64,000 bases of DNA. Source: JAVBQB01 sp031549265 (GTDB lineage: Bacteria > Bacillota > Clostridia > Oscillospirales > JAVBQB01). Each line of letters opens with the position of its first letter. Within the stretch, counting starts at the first letter, position 1. The stretch spans positions 1-64,000 of the forward strand of contig JAVBQB010000004.1 of assembly GCA_031549265.1 (NCBI GenBank), in the 5' to 3' direction. The notes beneath the pieces are model-generated. The model worked only from the letters and a program-made list of their open reading frames with translations. It was not told the origin of the DNA and searched no databases. Of this stretch, positions 16,539 to 24,824 are shown in pieces. Position numbers and translations under genes: made by a program.

Positions 16539-17582
16539 TCATCCTTCTTTCAATTTCTGCGCCAGCGACAGCAGTCCGCGCCCGAATAGGATTTGCAGCG
16601 TCCGACCGTCGCGGTCATAGCTCTCTTCAATTTCCGTAATTCTCGTAAAAAGCTCCACGCCCCATTTTGAGGATAATACACGCACAGTCTGGCCTAAATC
16701 ATAGTCCTGCTTGTATTTGTAATTCCCATACGGACTGATGACCGCGTCCAGCGCCGAGACCGCCGCCTGTTCGGCCAGCTTCGCTTGACCCCGACCCATC
16801 AGCGCGGATGCGTAATTATCATTAAAATCATCACGGCGCAGGTCTTTGGCGTCCACGAAGATTTCCCGCCGGTCAGTGCCTGCACTGCCGTCGATTGTCT
16901 GCATCTCACGCTGGGCACCCTCGCCCTCACCGCCGATGAGCGCAGCGTTCGCATAGTTTAGTTCACTGCGGACATAGGTCTGCGTGAGCAAATTATCGTA
17001 ATCTTTTGAAAAGACAGCTTGGCTGTCACCGCCACGATAGAGCTTGAAGGTGAATGTGCCAGCCGCGCCGTCCCAGACCGTCTTGAAGCCCAAGTCGGCG
17101 GCTTCGCACAAGCCCTCCGTCACTCGCAAAACATTTTTATATGAGACCTGCTCATTTATCGGAACGCCTAAATTATCGCTGTCATAAGCGAACCCGGATA
17201 TCTTTCGGGCGGCAATGCCGGGATTTATCACGTTATTGCCGATAATCTGCCCGACCGCCTCCGATATATCGCCGTTCAGGATTTCGGTACCCCACACTAT
17301 TCGGCGGCCAAGGAGGCTTGATGCGAACCGGCCACGGACAAGTACGATGTCGCGCCCTTCCTCCATCGTGAGTTCGATGTGCTCAATAATGCCCGCTTCC
17401 TGATCGTCACTTTTCCAAAGAATATTGCCCATTTTGAGCAGCGCGAGACCCGCGTCCGCAACCGTCCGAAGCTCAAAATCACCGCAAGCCCGGTAGCGCC
17501 GCGTCCATCGGAAAAACTCGAATACCTCCACAATACCGGACAGCTTGCGGGCACCGTCGTAAATATAAAGTTCCATACTCAA
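16539..17582 (-). CDS. Siphovirus Gp37-like tail protein
   Basis: 347 residues. It starts MSMELYIYDGARKLSGIVEVFEFFRWTRRYRACGDFEL, the signature of the ReqiPepy6 Gp37-like family of tail-tip/hub proteins, and ends in a beta-rich part with VRVLSSKWGVELFTRITEIEESYDR. This family takes the place of the tail-associated lysozyme/hub in many Clostridia siphophages. Overlaps the Dit gene by 4 bp. Confidence 0.88.
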   Translation of the reverse strand: MSMELYIYDGARKLSGIVEVFEFFRWTRRYRACGDFELRTVADAGLALLKMGNILWKSDDQEAGIIEHIELTMEEGRDIVLVRGRFASSLLGRRIVWGTEILNGDISEAVGQIIGNNVINPGIAARKISGFAYDSDNLGVPINEQVSYKNVLRVTEGLCEAADLGFKTVWDGAAGTFTFKLYRGGDSQAVFSKDYDNLLTQTYVRSELNYANAALIGGEGEGAQREMQTIDGSAGTDRREIFVDAKDLRRDDFNDNYASALMGRGQAKLAEQAAVSALDAVISPYGNYKYKQDYDLGQTVRVLSSKWGVELFTRITEIEESYDRDGRTLQILFGRGLLSLAQKLKEG

Positions 17583-18430
17583 ACTCCCAAATACTGCGGC
17601 CTGTGGAAAACGGATACTTCCAGCAGGTCAAGGTTATCGGCGGCGTTATAGCGCAGGGTATTAAGCCCCGGCGCAAGCTGGAAGAAGGTTGATGCCGTGT
17701 CCACATACTGAAAAGCGTTCGTCTCAGTGCCGCCGATTATCCGGACTGCGCGTTTGGCCGCGAAGTGGGTGTGCACCCTCAGCTGCTCACCGGCGGACAT
17801 TGTTTTAAGGTACCGGAAAACCTCACCGGTGTTCACGTTCATAATTTCGGGATTTGTCAGCGCACCAAGTGCAGTAAAAATCACGGTGCATCCACAGGCA
17901 ACGTCGCCGGTGTTATCCAGCACGGCGATCTGGCTGGGCTCGCGCAGGCCGAACTCCATGCCGGTCTGCGGTATTTCCAGCGGAAACGAGAATTTGCTCA
18001 CCCACGCGGCAAGTTCGGCGCGCAGCTGCTCCAGTGCCTCAAAGAACGGCGACGGGCAGAGGAAACTGACAAAAAACGAAGGATACCGCGCCCCAATCGT
18101 GACTGAAAACGCGATTTCCTCAACCACGCATACGATACGCGCGTCGCGATAAATCAGAGTGCCTTGCGCTTTGGGCGAGAACAGGCGCAGGAGCCGCCTT
18201 TGCAGCGTGGCGGCGTGTTCCCGCGAATCCGCGATGACCGTACCCTCCAGCGTGATGTTACGCATTTCCAGCGCGCCGGAAATGAAAAAAGCGCCGTCCT
18301 GATCGGGCGCGCGGAACGTGTTCACGGCCTGCCGGAGGCTATCCGTGCCGCTTATCTTCTGGAGAAATATCGGCCTGCGCTGCTTAAATATCATGCTTTC
18401 GCCGTTTTGACTTGTATATACAACTTGCAA
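17579..18430 (-). CDS. Distal tail protein (Dit, Sipho_tail family)
   Basis: 283 residues. The N-terminal beta-barrel shows TLEGTVIADSREHAATLQRRLLRLFSPK and RYPSFFVSFLCPSPFFE, typical of phage tail family proteins; the C-terminal half is a galectin-like carbohydrate-binding fold (GDVACGCTVIFTALG). Dit forms the ring at the tail end below the tube and carries the hub. Directly after the tape measure gene. Confidence 0.9.
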   Translation of the reverse strand: MQVVYTSQNGESMIFKQRRPIFLQKISGTDSLRQAVNTFRAPDQDGAFFISGALEMRNITLEGTVIADSREHAATLQRRLLRLFSPKAQGTLIYRDARIVCVVEEIAFSVTIGARYPSFFVSFLCPSPFFEALEQLRAELAAWVSKFSFPLEIPQTGMEFGLREPSQIAVLDNTGDVACGCTVIFTALGALTNPEIMNVNTGEVFRYLKTMSAGEQLRVHTHFAAKRAVRIIGGTETNAFQYVDTASTFFQLAPGLNTLRYNAADNLDLLEVSVFHRPQYLGV

Positions 18431-21400
18431 TTACACCACCCCTAGCGCCAGTTTTCGGGACAGATTCTTAAACTCACGCGCCAGTTCGCGCTCACTCAGT
18501 GGCTTCGGACTGGTGACGTTTATCGTCTGATATACACTGCTGTTGCCGCCGCCGCGACTGCCGTCAGCACCTACAGCGCCGATGCCCCCGGTCATACCGT
18601 CGAAGTCGAGGCTGTGTGGTACGGATTTCTGTATATCGCTCGCCACTTTATTCATTTGAGCAACGAAGCCGACTCCGATGCCGCTTGCCATATCGGAACC
18701 GATCCCCGCGAATACCGTCGACGGAGAGTTAATGCCAAGCTCGCTCTTTACACTGGTGACAATGCTTTTGAAGAAAGCCCTGACCTGACTTCTAAACCAC
18801 GACTCGCGCTGCTGGATGCCCTTGTATACACCATCCACGATCATTCTGCCGATCTCGTCAAATCCGCTGTTCTGGACGGTGGTTTTGATGGTGGTTTTCA
18901 TATCTGTGATCAGTTTTTGGGCAGAGCTGTTCAGCGCGTCGCTCTTTTCCATACCTGTCGCGATTTTATCCACCATGTCCGCGCCGGAGTTCACGGTCTC
19001 CGGCAGACCGAAGTTTTTGAGCATCGCTTCGATAGCTTCCTCGGAGCCGCTTTCGAACACGGCATTTAGTTTAGAGATTTGCTCGTCGGTTGCTTTGACC
19101 AGCGCCGCTGTCGCGCCCGCCGATTCCGGCCCTGCCGCCTTGAGCCGTTCCACTATGCCCTGATTAACGCCCTTTTCGCCCAACTCAACAAGGTTATCCG
19201 CCCAGTCCGCTACCACCTTTTTATTGTGTTCCAGATTTGCGATCATTTCATTTACTGTTACTTTGACCGAATTATCAAGCTTGTCGAACATATTGGTAGC
19301 GGCTGCGGTGTAATCTTTAAGAGCCTCTTCTTGCTTTTTCTGGCTCTCCTCGAATTTTTTAGTGTATTCGTCCAGCGTCATACCCTGACGGCTGGCCTCT
19401 TTTATCATCGTCTCAGTCGCGGCCTTTTCGCGGGCGTCGCGCTTCCGGGCAAGATCGTCTTGGATGGCGTTGGCGTCCTTTAGCTCACCGACCAAATCTC
19501 CGGAGCTTTCGGCTATCTTCTGATTCGCCTTGGCCTGCGCGTCGGCGCATGCAACTACAGTATCCGTCGTTTTTTTGAATTGTGCGTCTTTTTCAGCCAG
19601 CTGCTTAGCATAATCGGCCTCTGCCGCGTTCAATTTATTGACTTCGGTGACATGGGTAGACCATATAATCGTACCGGCTTTCAGCGCGTCGTCGAGCGCG
19701 CGGCGCTGATCCGCGATACCGATTAATTCTTGCTCAATTGCCATTTGCTCTTTAGCGATCTCGACCGCACGTTCTTTTGCGGCCTGCATCTTGGCTTCCT
19801 CCTGCCGAGCTGCCACCAAGAGATAGATGCTGTCAATACTTTGGCTCATAGCGTCGTTTTCAGCGTCGTATTGTAAAACAGATTCGCCCATAGCCTCATT
19901 GAACATATCAACATAGGCGGTCAACTGCTGTTTCTGATTTCCTGACTTTTCCTCAATAGCTGAAAGCTCCGCTATTTTGTCAATAAGGTTCGTGGCTGCC
20001 CCAGCCTCGTTGTCGATATCTGTAAGTCTATCTTCATATGCCTGTTTTGTATTTTCAATAGATTCAGTCAGTGCGTCGTGTTTCTCAATTAACTGTTCGG
20101 TACTCTCCCGCAGCGCTTTCTGCTCATCGGATTCCTGACTCATCCATCCGATGAGCAGCGCGATACCCGCCGCAAGCGCCGCCACTGCCACAACGACCGC
20201 ACCGATTGGATTCGCGGCCATCGCCGCGTTCCACGCTGTAGTCACCGCCGTTGCGATCCCGGCAATCCCCGCAAAGGCTGCGGTTATGGAGGTCAGACTG
20301 CTAAATATTACAACAAGCTTTGACCCGATGAAAAGAGCGCCTAACGACGCGCCCACCGCCACAAGCGTCGGGATTAGCGGCTCAAGTGCTGCCATCAGCA
20401 GCTGTATCCCGGCCATAAGCGGCTGGAGCAGCGGAACAGCCTCGCCCAGCCCCTCGGCAATGGCCGCTATCATCCGCGCACCCGCCGACACAAGCTCCGG
20501 CAGCATCATGACAATTGTCTCGACGACAGTCGTCACCAATTTGACCACCACCGGCACAAGCTCCGGGATTAGTCTCAGCAATAGTTCCAGCACTTCACGG
20601 AACAGGTCTGTGAATGTGTCCACCAGATTCGGGAGGAGGTCGTTTATGCCATCGGTAAGCGTGCTGACCGCCTCCGGCAGCGCGTCCACCAGATTTTCGA
20701 TGATCGGCACAATATTATCGACCGCCGACCGGAACGCGTCCACCAGATTTTCCGTCAGATTCGTAATGTCCGCGTCGGCGTTGCCCAGCCCCGCCACCAG
20801 CGACTGCGTCGCCGATTGCAAAAGACCGAGCGAGCCGGTTATGGTTTCGGTGGACTCCCTTGCGAAGTTACCGGCGTACTGCTCGGTCTGCTCAAAGAAC
20901 ATCTGCATGGCGACTTCGGCCTTCTCGGCGTTGGACGCGCTGGCCCATACGAAGTCAAGCCCCTTCGAGACTGCGTACGCTTCGATGGATGTCGCGTTCA
21001 TGGAAACGCCGAGGTTGTCCATCATCGTGAAGTTGCCCTTGGCCGCGCCGGTTACGGAATCGAGCGCCATTTGCATATCGATGCCCATGACGGAGGCCAT
21101 ATCAGCCGCGCGCTGCATCGCTTTTTCGGTCATATCGGCAGATTTTTGTACATCCAAACCGGTGCCTTGGAACAGCGCGCCCATCTTGTTCGCGGTGGCG
21201 AGATACTGGCTCTGAGACACGCCGAGGTTTTTGTACGCGTCCTCGCCGATCTTTTGCATGTGATCGGAATAATCCTGAAAGACCGCCTCCGAGCCGCCGA
21301 GGTTTTGCTCAAGCTCGCCGAACTGCTGGACTACTTCCTTGCCAAGTTTGAGGGCGGCGGCTCCGGCGGCGACGGCTGCCGCGCCCAGCGCCGCCGCGAT

Positions 21401-21889
21401 ACCTTTGATTATGCTGTCGAGTTTTTCGAACTTGCCGCCCGCGTCGTCGGCAGCGGCAGCGGAATCGTCCAGTCCTTCGCCGAGGTTATCCGCGTCGTCG
21501 GCAGAATCCGACATCCCATCTCCGAGGTCGTTCACAGCCGCTTCGGAGGTCGCAAGCTCGCGCTCCATGACGTTCAGTTCGGCGCGGGCATTATTCAGCT
21601 GAACTGCCCACGCCTGAGTACGTTTATCGTTTTCTCCGAAGGAAGACGCGGCGTTGGCTAGACCTTTTTCGAGTACAGATATCTTGTCTTTCTGTGTGTC
21701 GATTTCGCGGTTCAGCACTTTATTGCGCGCGGTCAATGCCTCGACTGATTTATCGTTTCTATCAAACTGCGAGGATACGAGGTTCATTTCCGATGCAAGA
21801 ACCTTAAACGACTGGTTTATATCGCGGATCGCGTCACGGAACTCCCGTTCGCCCTCTATACCCAGCCTCAGACCGAAATTGTCACTCAT
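18431..21889 (-). CDS. Tail tape measure protein
   Basis: About 1152 residues from ATG 21889 (AGGTGG 4 bp upstream; the ATG at 21904 lacks a site). The N-terminal coiled coil (about 15-140) contains KDKISVLEKGLANAASSFGE. A hydrophobic central part carries at least three membrane-like segments (about 430-470, 500-525, 555-585), and a second long coiled coil spans about 610-860. Length sets the tail length. The C-terminus has SELGINSPSTVFAGIGSDMASGIGVGF, the usual tape-measure end motif. No peptidase domain recognised. Confidence 0.95.
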   Translation of the reverse strand: MSDNFGLRLGIEGEREFRDAIRDINQSFKVLASEMNLVSSQFDRNDKSVEALTARNKVLNREIDTQKDKISVLEKGLANAASSFGENDKRTQAWAVQLNNARAELNVMERELATSEAAVNDLGDGMSDSADDADNLGEGLDDSAAAADDAGGKFEKLDSIIKGIAAALGAAAVAAGAAALKLGKEVVQQFGELEQNLGGSEAVFQDYSDHMQKIGEDAYKNLGVSQSQYLATANKMGALFQGTGLDVQKSADMTEKAMQRAADMASVMGIDMQMALDSVTGAAKGNFTMMDNLGVSMNATSIEAYAVSKGLDFVWASASNAEKAEVAMQMFFEQTEQYAGNFARESTETITGSLGLLQSATQSLVAGLGNADADITNLTENLVDAFRSAVDNIVPIIENLVDALPEAVSTLTDGINDLLPNLVDTFTDLFREVLELLLRLIPELVPVVVKLVTTVVETIVMMLPELVSAGARMIAAIAEGLGEAVPLLQPLMAGIQLLMAALEPLIPTLVAVGASLGALFIGSKLVVIFSSLTSITAAFAGIAGIATAVTTAWNAAMAANPIGAVVVAVAALAAGIALLIGWMSQESDEQKALRESTEQLIEKHDALTESIENTKQAYEDRLTDIDNEAGAATNLIDKIAELSAIEEKSGNQKQQLTAYVDMFNEAMGESVLQYDAENDAMSQSIDSIYLLVAARQEEAKMQAAKERAVEIAKEQMAIEQELIGIADQRRALDDALKAGTIIWSTHVTEVNKLNAAEADYAKQLAEKDAQFKKTTDTVVACADAQAKANQKIAESSGDLVGELKDANAIQDDLARKRDAREKAATETMIKEASRQGMTLDEYTKKFEESQKKQEEALKDYTAAATNMFDKLDNSVKVTVNEMIANLEHNKKVVADWADNLVELGEKGVNQGIVERLKAAGPESAGATAALVKATDEQISKLNAVFESGSEEAIEAMLKNFGLPETVNSGADMVDKIATGMEKSDALNSSAQKLITDMKTTIKTTVQNSGFDEIGRMIVDGVYKGIQQRESWFRSQVRAFFKSIVTSVKSELGINSPSTVFAGIGSDMASGIGVGFVAQMNKVASDIQKSVPHSLDFDGMTGGIGAVGADGSRGGGNSSVYQTINVTSPKPLSERELAREFKNLSRKLALGVV

Positions 21890-21912
21890 ACGCCACCTGC
21901 TCATATATATAA

Positions 21913-21933
21913 ATGCCGCAGGATTTGCGGCAT
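21913..21933 (-). terminator. ATGCCGCA hairpin before tape measure gene
   Basis: ATGCCGCA AATCC TGCGGCAT then TTATATATAT on the minus strand, 24 bp before ATG 21889. It may tune tape-measure expression relative to the tail chaperones. Confidence 0.6.
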
Positions 21934-21956
21934 GAATTTTGTTTGTATATAATTAA

Positions 21957-21981
21957 GGCGAGAGACTATAAATCTCTCGCC
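21957..21981 (-). terminator. GGCGAGAGA hairpin after the GT reading frame
   Basis: Perfect 9-bp stem GGCGAGAGA/TCTCTCGCC with a 7-nt loop, then TTAATTATATA on the minus strand. It sits exactly at the stop codon of the frameshifted chaperone (21982-21984), so translation of the fusion product would run into it. Confidence 0.6.
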
Positions 21982-22559
21982 TCAGTCGATGCCGAACGGC
22001 AGAACATCGTCTATAAATAGCTCCCGCTTCGCCGTTTCATGCCCCATATACTGTTTGTGGCATGTCCATAAATCCAGCAACTTGCCAATCGGCAGCAGCC
22101 ACACCTCCGGCTCAGTCCGGTGAAGGTGTACCGTACCGAAATAAATCAGCCGGGTAAATAACTCGTCGTCATTTGCCCGGACATCACGTTTTTTTCAGCA
22201 TCCTCGCTCTCGATATTGCGTTTAGTTCCCTTGAACATAGCCCCCGCAATGGCGTCTTTATATGTGGCAAGCTCCAGCGGCGAAGTCAGCAGTTCCAGCG
22301 CTTCCGCAGTCAGCAACTCTCGCTTATCATTGGGATTTTGCAAATTGTGAATCATCACACTTTGGTTCGCCAGCAACGCCAGCAGCCATATGATCTCGTC
22401 GAGCGCCAATTCAAAATTCTCGGATTTCATCAGGTTATCGCCCAAGTTGGAGAGACCGCCGTATCGCCGCGCGATCTCTTTCGTCGCTTTAGTGGTAAGA
22501 ATCAGACGGTACTCCTCGCCGCCGATGCAAATTACTGAGCTTCTGTCATCAATATCCAT
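21982..22559 (-). CDS. Tail assembly chaperone GT fusion made by -1 frameshift
   Basis: The G reading frame contains GAA AAA AAC GTG, i.e. the classic slippery heptamer A AAA AAC at 22188-22194. Slipping back one base gives KKRDVRANDDELFTRLIYFG, then HRTEPEVWLLPIGKLLDLW and ETAKRELFIDDVLPFG, before TGA at 21984. The extension is open over its whole length and reads like a real T domain. By analogy with lambda gpG/gpGT, the short form coats the tape measure and the T part recruits the tube protein. About 191 residues. Confidence 0.88.
22146..22559 (-). CDS. Tail assembly chaperone G (zero-frame product)
   Basis: 137 residues. GGEEYRLILTTKATKEIARRYGGLSNLGDNL and ALDEIIWLLALLANQSVMIHN are typical of the Gp13/gpG-like chaperones that lie between major tail protein and tape measure in Firmicutes siphophages. 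Zero-frame end MSGQMTTSYLPG follows the slip site. Start 14 bp after the major tail protein stop. Confidence 0.9.
   Translation of the reverse strand: MDIDDRSSVICIGGEEYRLILTTKATKEIARRYGGLSNLGDNLMKSENFELALDEIIWLLALLANQSVMIHNLQNPNDKRELLTAEALELLTSPLELATYKDAIAGAMFKGTKRNIESEDAEKNVMSGQMTTSYLPG
22188..22194 (-). promoter_or_regulatory. Slippery site A AAA AAC for -1 frameshifting
   Basis: Seven A residues then C on the minus strand, in register with the zero-frame codons AAA AAC. The zero frame ends 42 bp downstream at 22146, and the -1 frame continues to 21982. Confidence 0.88.
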
Positions 22560-22573
22560 TGCAATGACCTCCT

Positions 22574-23365
22574 TTAAACCATGCTGTCAGCGGTGTCGGC
22601 GGTGTCGGCAGTGGTGACCTCGCCTGTGGCGTCAGCGGCAGTAGCGGCGGCGGTGGCAGCGCGTGTCTTTTTTGTGCCTTTAACATTTTGCAAAACCTGC
22701 GGTGCGCCCTGCTCGCTCGGACTGTAAACCACTGTTTCTTCGGGCGTGGTCGGGTTTTCAATGGATGGAGATGGTGCGGGAGGACTGTTGTAAACCGGCT
22801 CATACACCTGTGTGAACCATTTGCTGATTGTGTCAGCCGCAATACCCGTATCGCCCTCGGTAACTTCGGCTTTCCAAGGGTGCTTACCCTTGCCGTCAGG
22901 CTTATTGCGGCGCATCACCGTTCCCTCGATAGTCGGCGTTTGAAACGAAATGCTGTCACCTTTGGTTTGAAGATTTGTCGCCGGTATACCGAATTTAACG
23001 CGGTATAACCAAAAATATCGATAGCGTCCGTCGCCTTTCCTCGCCCTGAATCCGATGGCCACCGGCTCGCTGGAATCCTCACTGGCCGACAGCAGAACCC
23101 CGTTGTCATCAGTTACAGCGCCGGTCAGGTCTTTGGCAATATCGCGTCCGATGTCGTTAATCCCCAGCGACAGCTTGCCGGACTTAAATTCCTTGACTAT
23201 TTCGGCGGCAGAATCGTCGGCGTAAAGAACAGCCTCTGCCAGATCGACCGACAAATCGGCTTTTATCGCCTTTGCCAGAATTACCGGCGGCGAATACACC
23301 TCGGAATCGTCCTCATCAAGCGTTATTTTTGCATAAAACAGCTTATCGAAACCTATTGTAGACAT
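22574..23365 (-). CDS. Major tail protein (phi13-type)
   Basis: 263 residues. STIGFDKLFYAKITLDEDDSEVY and VAIGFRARKGDGRYRYFWLYRVKFG are conserved in phi13-family tube proteins of Firmicutes siphophages. The C-terminus is an unusual Ala/Thr-rich low-complexity tail (KTRAATAAATAADATGEV then TTADTADTADSMV), perhaps a surface decoration; its DNA is a run of GGCGGTGGCAGC-like triplets and may vary in length. Forms the tail tube. Confidence 0.9.
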   Translation of the reverse strand: MSTIGFDKLFYAKITLDEDDSEVYSPPVILAKAIKADLSVDLAEAVLYADDSAAEIVKEFKSGKLSLGINDIGRDIAKDLTGAVTDDNGVLLSASEDSSEPVAIGFRARKGDGRYRYFWLYRVKFGIPATNLQTKGDSISFQTPTIEGTVMRRNKPDGKGKHPWKAEVTEGDTGIAADTISKWFTQVYEPVYNSPPAPSPSIENPTTPEETVVYSPSEQGAPQVLQNVKGTKKTRAATAAATAADATGEVTTADTADTADSMV

Positions 23366-23368
23366 AGG

Positions 23369-23710
23369 TTAATCCTCCATTTTGTAGTAGTTTGTTGCGT
23401 CTATTGCGTAGTGATGGTAGCCCGTTTCGGTTTCATATTCGATATATAAACGGCCTGTTACAGTGAAGCCTTTGCCGAGTAGCGCGTTCACAATTTTTTG
23501 TTTCAGGCTCTGATAATTGCCCTTTGTGAAGATCGAAATCCGAGCCTCCTGCGCGTCAATCTGCGGCATGTTATCCGCGAAATCGGCGAAGGTGTCTGCC
23601 ATAGGCGTCACCACGGCGTACTCATCCGGAGCTTCGTCCGAGAATATACCGGTCTCGACCGGGACGCCCTGCGCCTCAAGGATTGTTTTTAGTTCGCGCA
23701 GTATATTCAA
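23369..23710 (-). CDS. Tail completion/terminator protein
   Basis: 113 residues: MNILRELKTILEAQGVPVETGIFSDEAPDEYAVVTPM...GRLYIEYETETGYHHYAIDATNYYKMED. Fold pattern and position (between gp10-like and tube gene) fit tail terminator proteins that cap the tail tube and join it to the head. Overlaps the upstream gene by 4 bp. Confidence 0.75.
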   Translation of the reverse strand: MNILRELKTILEAQGVPVETGIFSDEAPDEYAVVTPMADTFADFADNMPQIDAQEARISIFTKGNYQSLKQKIVNALLGKGFTVTGRLYIEYETETGYHHYAIDATNYYKMED

Positions 23711-24168
23711 ATGCTGTTCATCTCCCGTTCAAGCGCCGCTTTCATCGCGTCAATGCAAGCTCTTCGCGACGCGCTGCGCGCCGGTTTCAGGAATGGCCTC
23801 GGCGGCTGGCCATGCTTGCCGTATTCAAGAACACTGGCGAGCATAGCGTTCGTTATGGTGTAATACGACCGTCTGCCCCTTGCGGAGGTTTGATGGCGGC
23901 GAGGTTCGCTGAACCCGACGCGCACATTATGATTGCCGTTGCGGTCGATCAGTGCGGGGGAGAGCCCCAGTGAACCCAAAAGCTCGCCGGTGCTCCGCGA
24001 TGGGTATTTCGTCTTGCCCAGAACACCTTGGAGGTTGCTTTTGACTTGAGCCAGCACAATCCTGCCGCCGTCCTCCAAGACGCGCGGCAGGATATCGTCG
24101 GTTTTCTCAGCCAGCCGGGAGCATTTTATTAAAAATTCATCCGGCATTTTTATCTCGCATTTTGCCAC
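23707..24168 (-). CDS. HK97 gp10-like head-tail protein
   Basis: 153 residues. IKMPDEFLIKCSRLAEKTDDILPRVLEDGGRIV and EYGKHGQPPRPFLKPARSASRRACIDAMKAAL match the HK97 gp10/tail-component family (conserved GQPPRPFL-type motif). Joins the connector to the tail. Confidence 0.88.
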   Translation of the reverse strand: MAKCEIKMPDEFLIKCSRLAEKTDDILPRVLEDGGRIVLAQVKSNLQGVLGKTKYPSRSTGELLGSLGLSPALIDRNGNHNVRVGFSEPRRHQTSARGRRSYYTITNAMLASVLEYGKHGQPPRPFLKPARSASRRACIDAMKAALEREMNSI

Positions 24169-24172
24169 ATGG

Positions 24173-24508
24173 TCACCTCCCGGTCGGCTCTATTTTATCG
24201 GCCAGAATCTCGAAGTACATACCGCGCCCCTTCACATCCTCGACGCTCAGAATCTTGTATCTGCCGTGGTTGCAGACAATGAACATGGACGTATCAATCG
24301 TGAGACCGGGATATTTCCGGCAGCGGAACAGGGCGGTCGCCGTAGAAAACGCCGCCCTGTTCGCCCATGTCCGGTTCCCGTGCCGCTGCTCAAAGTACGC
24401 CCGAAGCGTGGCGATAACACGCGCGGTATCGACCGTGAAGCCGTCCGCGTCCTTTACCCGGTCTGTGGCGACAAGCTCAATGAAGTCCGTCATTTTACCA
24501 AGACCCAT
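24173..24508 (-). CDS. Head closure / head-tail adaptor protein
   Basis: About 111 residues from ATG 24508, overlapping the upstream stop as TAATG; a longer frame from 24559 would overlap more. MTDFIELVATDRVKDADGF...LRAYFEQRHGNRTWANRAAF...VCNHGRYKILSVEDVKGRGMYFEI fits SPP1 gp16-type head-closure proteins (small beta-barrel). It follows the connector gene, as in other HK97-like modules. Confidence 0.85.
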   Translation of the reverse strand: MGLGKMTDFIELVATDRVKDADGFTVDTARVIATLRAYFEQRHGNRTWANRAAFSTATALFRCRKYPGLTIDTSMFIVCNHGRYKILSVEDVKGRGMYFEILADKIEPTGR

Positions 24509-24822
24509 TAAGTCACCCAATTTCTGTCTAGTCGCAATAATGTGTTTACTGTATTCCAAATCTGCTGGCTCGCCTGAACATTGTCGCTGAAAAAGCCGCC
24601 GGTACTGCCGTCCCTGCTTTCATAAAAATGAGAGGCCAGCATGATGACCGCCTGTTCCGTTGTTGGCAACATGACGGCTGCCAAATAGTAGCCCTCGGCT
24701 TTATGCTGATAGCTTTCGGCGTAGGAAACTGCGGCGCGGATGAAGCCTTTTATCAGGTCATCATCCGCGCCGTGCTGAATTATCAGGTTTGCTTTGACTT
24801 TTTCCAGCAGCGCGCTCGTCAC
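24508..24822 (-). CDS. Head-tail connector protein (gp6-like)
   Basis: 104 residues, all-helical: LLEKVKANLIIQHGADDDLIKGFIRAAVSYAESYQ...LPTTEQAVIMLASHFYESRD. This is the pattern of gp6/gp15-type connectors that stack as a ring under the portal. Two bp after the capsid gene. Confidence 0.9.
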   Translation of the reverse strand: MTSALLEKVKANLIIQHGADDDLIKGFIRAAVSYAESYQHKAEGYYLAAVMLPTTEQAVIMLASHFYESRDGSTGGFFSDNVQASQQIWNTVNTLLRLDRNWVT

Positions 24823-24824
24823 GG

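Noticed and set aside
20151..21215. Long antisense ORFs in tape measure, terminase and recombinase genes
   Set aside because: They mirror the GC-rich codon pattern of well-identified minus-strand genes and show no own motifs or ribosome binding sites.
22574..22680. Trinucleotide GC-rich run in the major tail gene as a functional tandem repeat
   Set aside because: It is explained by the Ala/Thr-rich low-complexity tail of the tube protein.
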